Shown here piece after piece: positions 22,154 through 32,978 of a stretch of 64,000 nt of DNA. Origin of the DNA: Zarea fungicola. Lineage: Eukaryota; Ascomycota; Sordariomycetes; Hypocreales; Cordycipitaceae. Each line of letters starts with the position of its first letter. The stretch's first letter is position 1. The stretch covers positions 1 through 64,000 of the forward strand of contig FWCC01000105.1 of NCBI GenBank assembly GCA_900169235.1, written 5' to 3'. Made by a program: the position numbers and the translations under genes. Under the pieces are notes generated by a model. The model saw only the letters and a list, made by a program, of their open reading frames with translations, made no database searches and was not told the DNA's origin.

Positions 22154-25100
22154 ATGGAGCAGGTACATGGAGTCGACGTCAGTTGGATGACTGCAGGGTC
22201 TTCAAAAGGCATGCGAACGATCCCATCCCCAGCCTTCACCACCCATTTCGCATTCACAGCCGCGATATTCTTTGACTGAAGTAGCCGACTTGTTCTGCTA
22301 TCCTTCATCAGTCACTCGAGGCTGTTGTCTCCATCGTCGCCGAAATACATCATGCTAACCTTTTTCGCCGCGCACTAGATAAACTGAATAAATCCTCCTC
22401 ACCACCCAAGGACTCTGTCACGCAACCACGCCAAATACCATCTCCATCATCGAATACCACAACGCCGTCGCAGCAGCAAAAAAAGGACGCCCGGTCGCCC
22501 GTTCAGACTAACGGTCAGCTCAGCGCATCTCCTAACGGGGGCAGCGGCGCCAGCCTTACAAAGCGGCTGTCGCGATCCAGCTCGGTGGACAAGCAGCAGA
22601 CCTCAAACGGAACGCCGCCTGGCCGTCGCAGTACATGGTTCTCCAACATATCCGCCAAGTTCTCGAGCTCCTCTCCCGCCACTACCAATGGCCACCAATT
22701 GCCACCGGAACCAACAGCAGCAGCAGGAGCAGCAGCAATTACTGCTGCAGCGCCGCCCCAGCACCAGCATCACTTGCACCTTGCGCACCGCAATGCGCAG
22801 CACGAGGAAGCGGGAGGGCCTCTGTCGCCCACTTCAGAAGAACCCCCTGTGCCTAAGATATCGCCGTCGAGAAATGCTGTTTTGCAGCATGGCGCCAAAC
22901 CAGAAGGCAGCGGCCCGTACACGCCCGCGCCACCCCGATCTGGCCAGGCCGGTATTCTCAGCGTGTTTCGGCGGCTGTCATCATCGTCGGTCTCTACAAA
23001 CGCAAGCCAGGGTCGACTGGCGCACGGCCTCGTGGAGCGCAAAATCCTCAACGTAGACAAGAACAGGGAACGATGCCGTATTGACGAACTGCAGCCAGCC
23101 AAGCTGCGCCGTGTCGCCTTTTGTGTCGACGTTGAGATAGCGCCGATGCCCAAGTATGCAGACGGGGAAGCTGCGACGCAGCCTATTGACAAGACAGCAA
23201 AGAAAAAGCTTACAGAGAAAGGCGAGGGTGACGCGCTAAAGAATGCCAGCGCAGCGATGAAGGACCAGGTTCTCGACGAGGATATCAAGCCTGCGCCTGC
23301 TGTAGTGACAACGGCGAATGGCCATGCAAATCAGGGCGTCGATGAACAACGAAAAAGGCCCAACAGTGGGACAGACGAAAAGTCAAGCGAGGACACTACG
23401 TGCGTCGATGTGGACGCTCCCATGACTGATAAAGAGACATCTCGCAAAAAGGAAAAGAAGAAGCGCAGTGAGGAGGAGCGCAAGGCCCGAAAAGAAAAGC
23501 GCAGGAAGCTAGCTGAAGATAACGGCTCTATCCCTCTCGAAATCCACTACGACAGCGGCGATTCGTCTGACTCAACCGGCCGTAGCATGCCCAGAACAAC
23601 GTCTGTTCCGACCATAAATCCTGTCCGAATCTATAGAAGATGCTGCCAGTTGCGCGAGTCGCCCATTCTGAAGAAAATTACGGAGCAGCTCATTGACACA
23701 GCCAATGTGTCTCAGGGCGTGGTAAACAAGCTGGACCTCACAGGCTATTGGCTGCAGCTGGCTGATTTGATGACACTCGGCGACTACCTTGCCGTCGTGC
23801 CTGTTCGCGAAATCATACTCGAAAATATCGGCTTGACGGACGAGGGCCTGCGCGTTGTCCTGGCTGGACTCCTTGCAGCGAAGCCAACCGCTCCGGGCCG
23901 CAGAAAACCCAAACATGAGCTGGAAGCCCAAGGTGGCTTCGTCGAGCGACTAGTCATCAAGGACAATAAACTTGGTCCGGACGGGTGGAAGTACCTGTCT
24001 CTATTCATATACCTCTGCAGGTCCATCAAATATCTCGATCTTGGCCACATCCCATTCCCTCGCCAGGCTGTTTCACACAACAGTACCACGCTGCCCAACG
24101 GGCAGCAGATTCCCCGCAGCATAGCCGATGTTTTCGCCACATCACTATCAGAGCGACTCGGCGGCTCTACCTTGGAGATGATTAATATAGGCGATACGGA
24201 GCCAAGCATGGACCAGCTTAGTGTTATCCTGGATGGCATGATGAAATGCAATGTGAGACGCCTCGGCTTGGCGCACAATAACTTGGATGGGCAAGGCATT
24301 AGCCACGTTGCGCGATACATCTCGTCAGGTATTTGTGAGGGTCTCGACCTGGCCGGCAATGACCTTCGCGGCCGTATGGAAATGCTAGCTGCTGCTTTGG
24401 AGAAAAATAGTCGCGTCTGGGCGCTCAGCTTGGCCGGCTGCAACCTTGAGCCGTCTTCACTCTACAAGATCTTGCCTGTCCTGGCAACTATGGAAGACTT
24501 TAGATTCATTGATCTTTCGCACAACCATGACCTGTTCCATTCACGGCCCAGTGCTGTTGGCCTTTTGAGAAGGTATTGTGCCTCATCATCCACCCTGCTT
24601 TCGAATGAAGTCGATTACTGACGGTCTACAGATATCTCCCAAAGCTCACATCGCTGAAGCGTATACATTTGTCTGATGTTAACATGAACTCGGAGCAGGC
24701 AATTGCTTTGGTCGAGGTGCTCCCAGAGATTGAACAGCTAGCACACATTAACCTGCTTAAAAATGAGGAACTAGTCAGGTTGGCTCATGCCAAGACTGAA
24801 GAGGCTCAGGAAGAAGCCTGTGCGTTATACGCATCTCTCATGGCCGCCGCGCGAGTATCGAAGAGCATCATTGCCATTGACATTGACGTCCCCGATGATG
24901 ATGCTGGAGAAATCGTCAAGGCCATGGCGAGGCAGGTTGTCGCATACTGCCTGCGCAATATGGAACAGATGTCTGACCCGGGCATTAGCACCGCCGTGGC
25001 GGCCGCCATGCAGGAAGCCAACGGAACAGAAAAGGATGATTCAAAGCCTGCGGCTTATTCTGATGTAATCATGCACCTTGTAGGCCACGATGTCATGCGT

Positions 25101-26096
25101 GAAAGCGACGAAGAGGATAACAGTTCGGCACCTGACGAAGACTACGTTATTGGAGGCACGGGCGTTGTCAAAGCCCTCCAGTGCTGCTTAGAGAACCGCG
25201 GCGACGAATCCGTGCGCCAATCTGGCGAATTTATTCGCGAAGTGGAATCAGATGAGTCTCTGCCGAGCCGCAAGCTACCCACAGGCGGCAAAGCCAAGGA
25301 TATGTCAAAGCATCTGCTTGCCGGGGCACGCAAGATACGCCTGCGGCTACAGCCAGCACTCATCAAGGCGCGAGCCAACTCTGGTGACGAAATGACGCTG
25401 CGAAAGCTCATGTTCCTCGACGAGACGCTGCAAGGTATCATCAAGCGCTTCGAGGATGAATACCCCGACACGCGCGAGCACCATGGAGAGCTGGAGGACA
25501 TGGACATGAGCCCCGAAATCACGCGCATCCGAAGCTCCTCGACAGATCTGTCTGCTAATGGTATTGGTGCCGCAGCCGAAGAATCTGCGGCTGTCTTCTC
25601 CGATGCGGAGGACGAAGGCGAGATTCACGGCCCGCGCGTCTCGCGCTCTAACTCGACACTATCCAGGGTGCTGGCCGAGGAGGAAGGCCGCGTGCACCGT
25701 GCCGGCCACCGCTTCCGTTCTGGCATCGTATCGCAGACGCAAATGGATCTGGTAAAGTCGATTGATGATATCAGCGCGGACCCACAGCATGTGCGCATGT
25801 TGTCGGAGCTCGCTGAAGATGTGGGTGGTGAATTCTTGGAGCAGGTGAAAGCAAAGGGTGTGATTCAGGCGTACAAGGACAATCGTGAGTCGTTCTTGGC
25901 GTCGATGCGTGGGAGCGATGGCGACGCGGCACAGTGGGAGCGGTTTATCGAGTCGCAGAACAAGGCCCTGGCGAATCGAACAGTGCCGACTAACACGACA
26001 ACGATGGCATCAACAACCAACGAGCATGAGCAGACTGCAGCGGCTGTGCTTCGTGAAGAAGCGCGGACTGCGGATGAGGTTGCGATTGCGGACTAA
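22154..26096 (+). CDS. MHP1: MHP1-type leucine-rich-repeat protein (cell wall / microtubule)
   Basis: Exons 22154 to about 22208, 22379-24572 and 24632-26096 give about 1,237 residues. The start is MEQVHGVDVSWMT. The second intron is clear (59 nt: GTATTG, TACTGAC, TACAG). The first has a clear branch and acceptor (TGCTAAC, CACTAG) but no good GT donor in phase, so the end of exon 1 is uncertain. The N-terminal third is disordered and Ser/Pro/Gln-rich, with the family blocks RRSTWFSNISAKFSSS, YTPAPPRS, GLVERKILNVD and LRRVAFCVDVEIAPMP. A basic coiled segment (KKEKKKRSEEERKARKEKRRK) precedes leucine-rich repeats (LDLTGYWL, LRVVLAGLL, LGLAHNNLDG, GLDLAGNDL, FIDLSHNHDL). The C-terminal half is acidic. 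Yeast Mhp1 associates with microtubules, and fungal homologues are annotated as cell-wall biogenesis proteins. Confidence 0.85.
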
Positions 26097-27157
26097 AGTT
26101 ATTGGACTGGCGTGTATATTTGGTGGGATGTCTATTGTACCTGAAAATATCATTGTACTCGAAAGCTTGTATTCTTTTTCTTTTCTTTTTGGGTTTGAAG
26201 CAAGCATACAGATTTTTTTTTTCAGCAACTGCTGCCTACTGCATTAGTTGCTACCGTTCTTTTCTTACACCGGAATTATATAGCCTGGCGTCATTGGATG
26301 AATGGATGGACAACGAAGAGACACGGAGATGGTATATATTACATGCGGGTAACACGACACATTTTGGCAATGGGACACGCGGAGACCAGGCTACAAAGTA
26401 CCAGTGCACACTAAATTACCCATATTTTTATATCGAAGATGTTGAAAGAAATCCACTCAAAGCCACGCAAACGCTGATAATATAGCGAAACGCGACATGA
26501 GTACGTAAATCCCTGTCTAGCTCGTATTCGCACGCATGCTCTGCAGTTGGGCATTGCAAGGATTATAGGCTGACCTATTGATGGGCAATGAAATTTTTTT
26601 TTTCAAAAAAAAAAAAGAATGTTGGGAGTCTAAGAACGAAAGTCACGCCATTTGGCCTTGGGCTGTGCTGCTCATTGCCATTTAGATTGACAGGCAGCCC
26701 CCCGCATCTCAGGCCATTGAAGGCGAGAGCGGGACGGGCTGAAGGGACACCGCTTACAAAAGTGGCATGTTTTTAGAGGCACATATGACAACAATGGAAC
26801 CAACATTACGAACACCTTGCCCAACTAGACTGTCGAGCGAACCTCCCACCTTCTTCGCCATTTTCTCTCTGATTTGCAGATGACATTCTTTGAAGCCGAA
26901 ACAAATCATATCGGAATTCTTTTGTGCAGCTTCTACAAGACAAGCTAGGAACTAAAGCACGATAAACCAACCATTGACGACATATAAACGCCACCAAATA
27001 TCGATTTGATATATCCAACGACGTCTTGAATTGTTACTTGACCCCCCGGAATTATACGAGACAAGTAGCATTTAAAGAAAATCACAACAGAGACAACCCA
27101 TCTATTCTTCTGCTTCTGCTTCTTCTTCTTCTTCTTCTTTAAATAACCCACATAAAA
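26097..27157. other. Intergenic after MHP1
   Basis: 1.06 kb of AT-rich 3' and intergenic sequence. It contains a T10-C-A12 run at 26594-26616. A (TTC)n pyrimidine repeat at about 27110-27140 looks like the leader of the small ORF at 27158. Confidence 0.5.
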
Positions 27158-27379
27158 ATGGCACCTACATATACCATGTCGGCTCATTTCTGTCGTCAAG
27201 TCTACACTTCCTGGCGGCAGACACGCCCAGAAGGCACTTTCTCTATCACAACCACTGCTGGTGGCACAACATCAATTGCACCTTTTGTCCTCAGTACGAG
27301 CCACTCGTCAGATGTATCATCATCATCGTATTCACCGCCAAGGTCGAGTCGGTCATCGGTGTCGTCAGGCCGCGGCTAA
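27158..27379 (+). CDS. Possible small protein, 73 aa, unknown function
   Basis: The ATG sits in a good context (AAAAATGG) directly after a (TTC)n pyrimidine leader and a short A-rich stretch, as in real fungal genes. The translation starts MAPTYTMSAHFCRQVYTSWRQ, then EGTFSITTTAGGTTSIAPFV, and ends in a Ser-rich tail (SSSYSPPRSSRSSVSSGRG). It has no signal peptide or membrane segment. Codon use looks ordinary for this genome. I do not recognise the family. It could be a genuine small conserved protein or a chance ORF. Confidence 0.5.
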   Translation: MAPTYTMSAHFCRQVYTSWRQTRPEGTFSITTTAGGTTSIAPFVLSTSHSSDVSSSSYSPPRSSRSSVSSGRG

Positions 27380-27892
27380 GGCGTAATCAATTTTGGGCTT
27401 CCCTGATGGCATATTGTTTCAAGTTTTTATTAGTATTCTGAATACATGATAACCTACAATTATGAGAGAACAATTACTCTTTTGGTACTTTAAGACATGC
27501 GCCTTTCATGTTTGCTCTTTATTTCTGTTTTATTTACTCATACTTCTACAACAACCAGAGCCATCCAATTGAACGTCATAGCTCGTTGAAGGTTTCTCTT
27601 ACGTTTGCAAGTGTTTTCATTGTTCATTTTGAACTCGAAATGTATACTATCCGTTAGATTGCTGCATCGCAATTACATACTATGTGTGCTCTCTTTCCCT
27701 TTGTCGCTTTAAAATATAAACACCACGTCCGTACTCAATCGTCTTTGCGCGGGCATCTTCCCATTCCCGTGAACCTTTTTTTATGACTTCTCATGTTGAA
27801 ATTCGAATTTGCTCTTTATGCCATATATGCAGAATAAATAAATGTCAAAAAAGAAAAGAAGATGTAAAATTTCATAACCAGAAACAACACTC
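27380..27892. other. Intergenic 3' of PSD2
   Basis: About 0.5 kb of AT-rich sequence between the small ORF and the PSD2 stop codon. It probably holds two converging 3' ends. I see nothing else. Confidence 0.5.
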
Positions 27893-30800
27893 TTATAACG
27901 CAGACGCCGCAAGTGTATTCATTGTTGGTGGCATCGACAGAGACTGCCGTCGCTCTTCCTCGTTGCTGTCGCTGGGCGAGTCTTGCGCGACACTTCCCTG
28001 GATGCGTCGCTTAGCTTCCTTCTTTTGCGCCTCGGTGATGTACTCTGCGCTGACGCGTGTATCAGGCATCCACTGCGGTTCAGTGGGCGAGTGGCCAACT
28101 GACATGCCAACACGAATCTAAGAATATCGTTAGCAAAACGTGTATTGCAGTGCAGCTCCAAGCGGGGCATCCTTACCAAGGTCTCCAATGCGCCATTTGA
28201 ATTTTCGGTGAGATCAGAGTCGAATCGCATCTTGCCCGGCTCAAAGAGTAGCAGAATGGTGCTGCCACCAAATTTGAAGTAACCCAGCTCCTCAGCACGC
28301 TTGACATTCTCACCAGACTTGCGTGTAATCACTGTGCTGCCGACCATCATGGCGCCGACGCAGATGACCATGACACGGCCATGCACCTCACTATCAATTG
28401 GGACCACTACGCGCACATTCTCGCCGTAGACGTCGAGCGCAGAGCGGATGGCCATTGGGTTGACAGTATAGTACTCGCCGGCAATGGTCTTGGGTTCGTC
28501 CATGATACCATCGACAGGAACATGGAATCGGTGGTAGTCTTGGGGAGCAAGGCGGAAGATACCCAAGGCACCATTCTCGAACCGAGACACGTCATCGGGG
28601 TAGGCGTCTCCCAAGAGCCTCTTCATACTGAATTCGCGGCCCTTGACCCAAATCTTGGTGGCTTGCGTAATTTGGTTAAACACGACGCTGCGGCAATCCG
28701 CTGGCGACACGATGATCTCTGGCTTGTTAGGGGCAGAGCATGGCCGTGCGCCAGGCTTGAGGGCGCGATAGAAAAACTCGTTGAAGTTCTGGAACTGGTC
28801 AAGGGGCAACAAAACCTCGTCCATGTTGAGGCGATGGAAAGCAATGAATTTTTCGATTTCATCCTTGGACGCGGGGTCGTCAAACTTTTTACCTTGCTTG
28901 ATACTCAGGTTCTTCAACATTTTACGGACTACATTGAATGTTAGTAAGAATCGGGGCCTAATCTCAGATTATGGAAACTCACTTTGCTTGTTCTCCATGT
29001 CACGAGACTTGAGTCCCTTGTAAAGCATTCGGATACCAAGTCGGACGTAGACGCTCATCTTTTCCTCATTGATCTGGCCTGTAGTACGGTCCTGGACGAG
29101 AATGTTGGCGGAGTTGGCGCCTAGTTTGTAGCCTCCATAGGAAATCTTGGTAATGACCTTGGAGTACCACTTGCGCTGGGCCTGGCTAGCCGTGACAAAG
29201 CCTCCCATTAGAACCGTTTTGACCTGGCGCCAATCTTGGCTCGCACATGTTGCAATGTGGGTGATTATATCCGTGTCGTTGCGCTTGTTGAGGCGCGGCT
29301 GGTGGCAGATTGGACACTCGCGGATCTCGACGACATGTTCGTCGCTTGAATCATCCTTTTCCAGAAAATCAGAACCACCCTCATAACTGGGCGTAGATAA
29401 GCCAGAGGGTGAACTGCTCTGATCTGCCTTGCCCTCGAGTACTAGGTTCTTCATGTCAGAGATGACATTCTTGACCTTGTTGGTTGCAAGAGTGTGCGAT
29501 TTTGATTTCGCTTCCAGCTGATCCTCGAGGCACAGGACAACTTCATCAAATGTCAGATCCCAGCTGTCCTCGTTGTCGGCTGCTTTGTGCGGAAAGCGCT
29601 GGAAAAAGCTATCGATTGTAGAATCTTTGAGTGTTGAGCCTAGTGTGTCGAGCATGGTGGTGAGCTCGATTCGACTGATGCGGCCACTCTCGTCTGTATC
29701 GTACTGCCGGAGCATGGCACGCCAGAACTGCTGGCGAAGCGCGGGATATGGCACATACTTGGCGCGAAGGTACATGACGGGGCTGTGCCTGGACTCCCAC
29801 TTTTCTGTATTCTTCATCTTTAGAGGCACGGCAAACTCATGGAGCTCGGGATCGTAGTCGTCTGCAATCGAGTCAGGCTCTGTCAGATTGCTAGCCTGAG
29901 ATTCCATAGGTACCAGGAGGCTTGGGTTGCTGGTTGCTTGGCTCGTCTCTAGTGACTGCGGTTGGGATGTGCTGCTGCATGTAGAAGCAGCTTTGTTCAT
30001 CCTTTTGCTAAGACTCTGGGATGAAGAGCTGCGAGACAGTCCAATTCTCTGTAAGCGAGATTTCTGTGGCAGAGGTGCAGTCTCACGAAATTCATGGGGC
30101 TCGCGAAGCTCATACAAGCCAGTAGTAGGATCGGCTTGCGGCGCTCTTTTGACCAAATCCTGAACGGGTAGGGTGCAATCGGCAATGTAGTCGTTGCCAG
30201 AATACTTGTCATGATCAATCACGGTGAACGAGAAACTGAATGTCTTCTCATGGGAGAGAACCTGAAAAATCATTTTTTCGTTGAAGACCGGGTTGAGGTT
30301 GTGTCTGACGCGGCGTGTCCTATAAGTTTTTCTGCCGAGAGAGGCAACGACGAATGGATCCATGTCAAAACTGGTACGGGTAAGGTTGGATTCAGGAGGA
30401 AGGTCAGTGATACGAGAAACCTCCAAATAAATGATGCCGACAACATCGCTGTCGCTGTTGGTAAAGGCGTATCCGCTGCGACGATTCTTGCGCTTAAGTC
30501 CTCGGATCCGGAGACGCCGACGACGCTTTTCGGCAGCTTCAGGCTTGGAGATGTCCTCAGTCTCAACTTCATCGTTGCTACCCTCTTCGAAATCAGAAAC
30601 ATCTTCTTCATCATCCTCCTCTACGTAGTTGGCAAGAGGGTTCGGCTGTGGAGTGTGCGTGGCTAGAGGCGTGGCGCCAGGGCTGGTATTGCTGCTGGAG
30701 ATAGGCACAGAGCGAATGAGAGCCTGCAGTTTTTCCATGGACTGCTGATGAGGCGAAGCAGGACTGGAAGCATCTATCAGAGTGAACTGTAGCATGACTT

Positions 30801-31395
30801 CACCGGAAACGATGCTGGTCTTCTTGCCAGGTCGCTTAGAGCGAAGGGGGTACCACTTGGGCTCCTGCGCATTCTTTTCATTCTGGAATATTTCTTCGAG
30901 GGCGAGATCAAACTCTCCGAGGTAGTCTTTCCCGAACCTGTCCTTATCCCAGCAAATGACATCGAGAACGAGGCTGTTGATGGAGTTAATAGGAAGCTGC
31001 TCAATAATGTTCCATTCGGGGTTCAACGTTTTCGGGACGGCGTGGGTAACGGCGCGGGCATCGCCAAGTCTGAGTACGAGATACTGCAAGAAGGATTTAT
31101 TGCATTAGCGATAGGACAAAGGAATTGACGAGTACCTTTGCAGTTCGGAAGGAAAGGGGCTTCGTATTGGGCGGGCACTTACAGGATCCGAGGTGCCGTT
31201 GCGATCCTTGGCAGCCAAATCTCTAGCCTTGCGAGAACGGTCAGCCGTTGAAACGGCGAATTGGATGATTGGGAAAGGCGTATGAGAAGCCAGAGTAGCC
31301 AGTCGGCTTTATACCTTCATGATGACAACTTTGAGGGCCAGTCCAGTGGCAGCCTCACCGGCCGGGTTGCCATTATCACCCTTGGAACGGCCCAT
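27893..31395 (-). CDS. PSD2: Phosphatidylserine decarboxylase 2 (C2-domain type)
   Basis: Five exons (31395-31315, 31227-31183, 31083-28983, 28928-28177, 28117-27893) give 1,067 residues. All introns are GT-AG and phases agree. It makes phosphatidylethanolamine from phosphatidylserine in endosome/Golgi membranes. Domains in order are C2-A (about 18-130, split by the first two introns at VVIMK/ARDLAAKDRNGTSDP/YLVLRLGD), a linker with an acidic patch, C2-B (from about 255, SFDMDPFVVASLGRKTYRTRRVRHN), an EF-hand-like loop (YDTDESGRISRIE), and the decarboxylase domain from about 745. The catalytic Asp and His are visible (SPADCR, QDYHRFHVP). The GGST at about 963-966 is the self-cleavage site that yields the pyruvoyl group, and GGST instead of LGST is usual for this class. 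The tail is disordered. Confidence 0.95.
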
Positions 31396-32731
31396 GGCTG
31401 TTGGGATTTGAAGCAGAGCCGTGTAAAAAGTATTGGGATTATGTGTTGACGATTAAAGCGGCAGGAGGATCTCGTAGGTAGCTGGAATGGGGAAGAAATG
31501 TCGGGCAATCACGGACGATGAAGTTAGAGACTCATGGCATGAGGAGAGATCAAGGAGAATGATTGAGAAATTAAGTTGAGAGCTGCAGGAGAGGGCCAAG
31601 TGGGATATTAGAGCTCATTCAGCTAGGAGGGAGTCGGTGACGACACATGCATCTCAGCAGTACTGTGTCTGTGTAGGGCTTGGCACAGTGTGCGCAGTAG
31701 CTGCGGGCGAGGCGGGGCCTGCGTATAAGCGGGCAACAGCAATGATGCGACGCAGCAGGCAGTCACGGAGACAGCTACAGTGGCGGAGAGCCCCACCTTT
31801 GGGATTCAGACTGGTGTCTACCGTACAGTGCGAATAATGGCGAGGATTACTCACTTGGACCCCTCACCTTTCTCTTCTTCCTCGGCGGAATTTATTTGTA
31901 CCAGAACAAACCTATCAATAGTGGACCATTACGTAGATTAATGAGGAGGTGTTGATGTTTCACAGAACAAGACGCTGCCAGAAGTGCTAAGAGGCAGTCC
32001 TTTTCCGAAGGTGCGAACGCGGGCCTATCCATCGAGGCGCTGCAGAGGCTCTGGAGAGGCTGTACCCAGTAATAAAGGGGGCATTGTAAGGGGCCAGCAG
32101 GCGAAACATGGACAGGTACCTAATAATAAGGCCAGGAGTAATCGCCCACTCGATCTCCAACCCTCAACACAACGTTTTTTATTTTATTTTCTTTACCAGT
32201 TCAGCTTTCGGGCCAAACTGGCAACTGGCAAAGTGGCTGATGTGCTAAACGAGACATGCACACCCACTACCAGTCTACCACCCACACTTTCCTGGCTGCT
32301 ATTATTATATCGCTCAAATTTTCAGGTACCTTTGCCTTTGATTTCCACACCGAGATGCAAATGGGTAGAATCGTCGGGTCGTTCGGCTTCACAGTGCGAG
32401 GAATAGCACCCTCGCTAGCAGCCATCTGCCATTTGAATCATTTGCTTGGTCGTCGAGGCTGTCTAACGAACAGCTAACTAGCAGTTGATAGAATTAGGAG
32501 CTAATCTCGTTGTAGTGGTGCCAAGTTGCTAGCGACTGTTAACTGGCATTCTCTCCCTTCTCCCTTCTTTACTTTCTTTGCCACCCTGTGCGTAAGGCTG
32601 AGCAGCTGGTGTATTCTTCATTCCAGCGGAGACGTGTACAGTACCAGTAGGCTTTGGCGCGTTTATTACCCGGAACACCGGCAAGCTCGGCCAGACTGAT
32701 AGAAGTCTGGAAGCCCCGTATTAACGTAAAA
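31396..32731. other. Intergenic: PSD2 promoter side
   Basis: 1.3 kb upstream of PSD2. It contains short ORFs without motifs and several TACC/GTAC-rich words. No gene is seen. The mimp-like element follows directly. Confidence 0.5.
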
Positions 32732-32733
32732 TA

Positions 32734-32976
32734 CAGTGGGTGGCAGTAAGTATTTGACCCCTTCGAGGTATCTACTTGCGACTAGCCCAAATAGGAAGCT
32801 ACTATAACGCTGCTTTTATTAGCTTTTGCATAACCCTATCCCTGAGAGAGGTTACAGTGGATTTACAGTGGACTGTCTTAATCAGTCTAAAGCGGCAGTG
32901 TTTTGATTTCTATTTTAGGTTAGCTTATGCGCCAGAAGATACCTGGTAGGGGTCAAATACTTCTTGCCACCCACTG
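32734..32976. mobile_element. mimp/impala-like MITE (Tc1/mariner, non-autonomous)
   Basis: A 243-bp element bounded by terminal inverted repeats of about 28 bases. The left end starts CAGTGGGTGGCAGTAAGTAT. The right end, read on the minus strand, starts CAGTGGGTGGCAAGAAGTAT. Both continue into TTGACCCC, so the arms differ at two positions. TA dinucleotides flank it (32732-32733 and 32977-32978), the target duplication of Tc1/mariner insertions. The start CAGTGGG and the following GCAA-AAGT resemble the terminal repeats of impala and its miniatures (mimps) of Fusarium, which are also about 200 bp. It has no ORF and needs a transposase in trans. Two further TACAGTGGA words lie inside at about 32853-32874. 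Confidence 0.85.
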
Positions 32977-32978
32977 TA

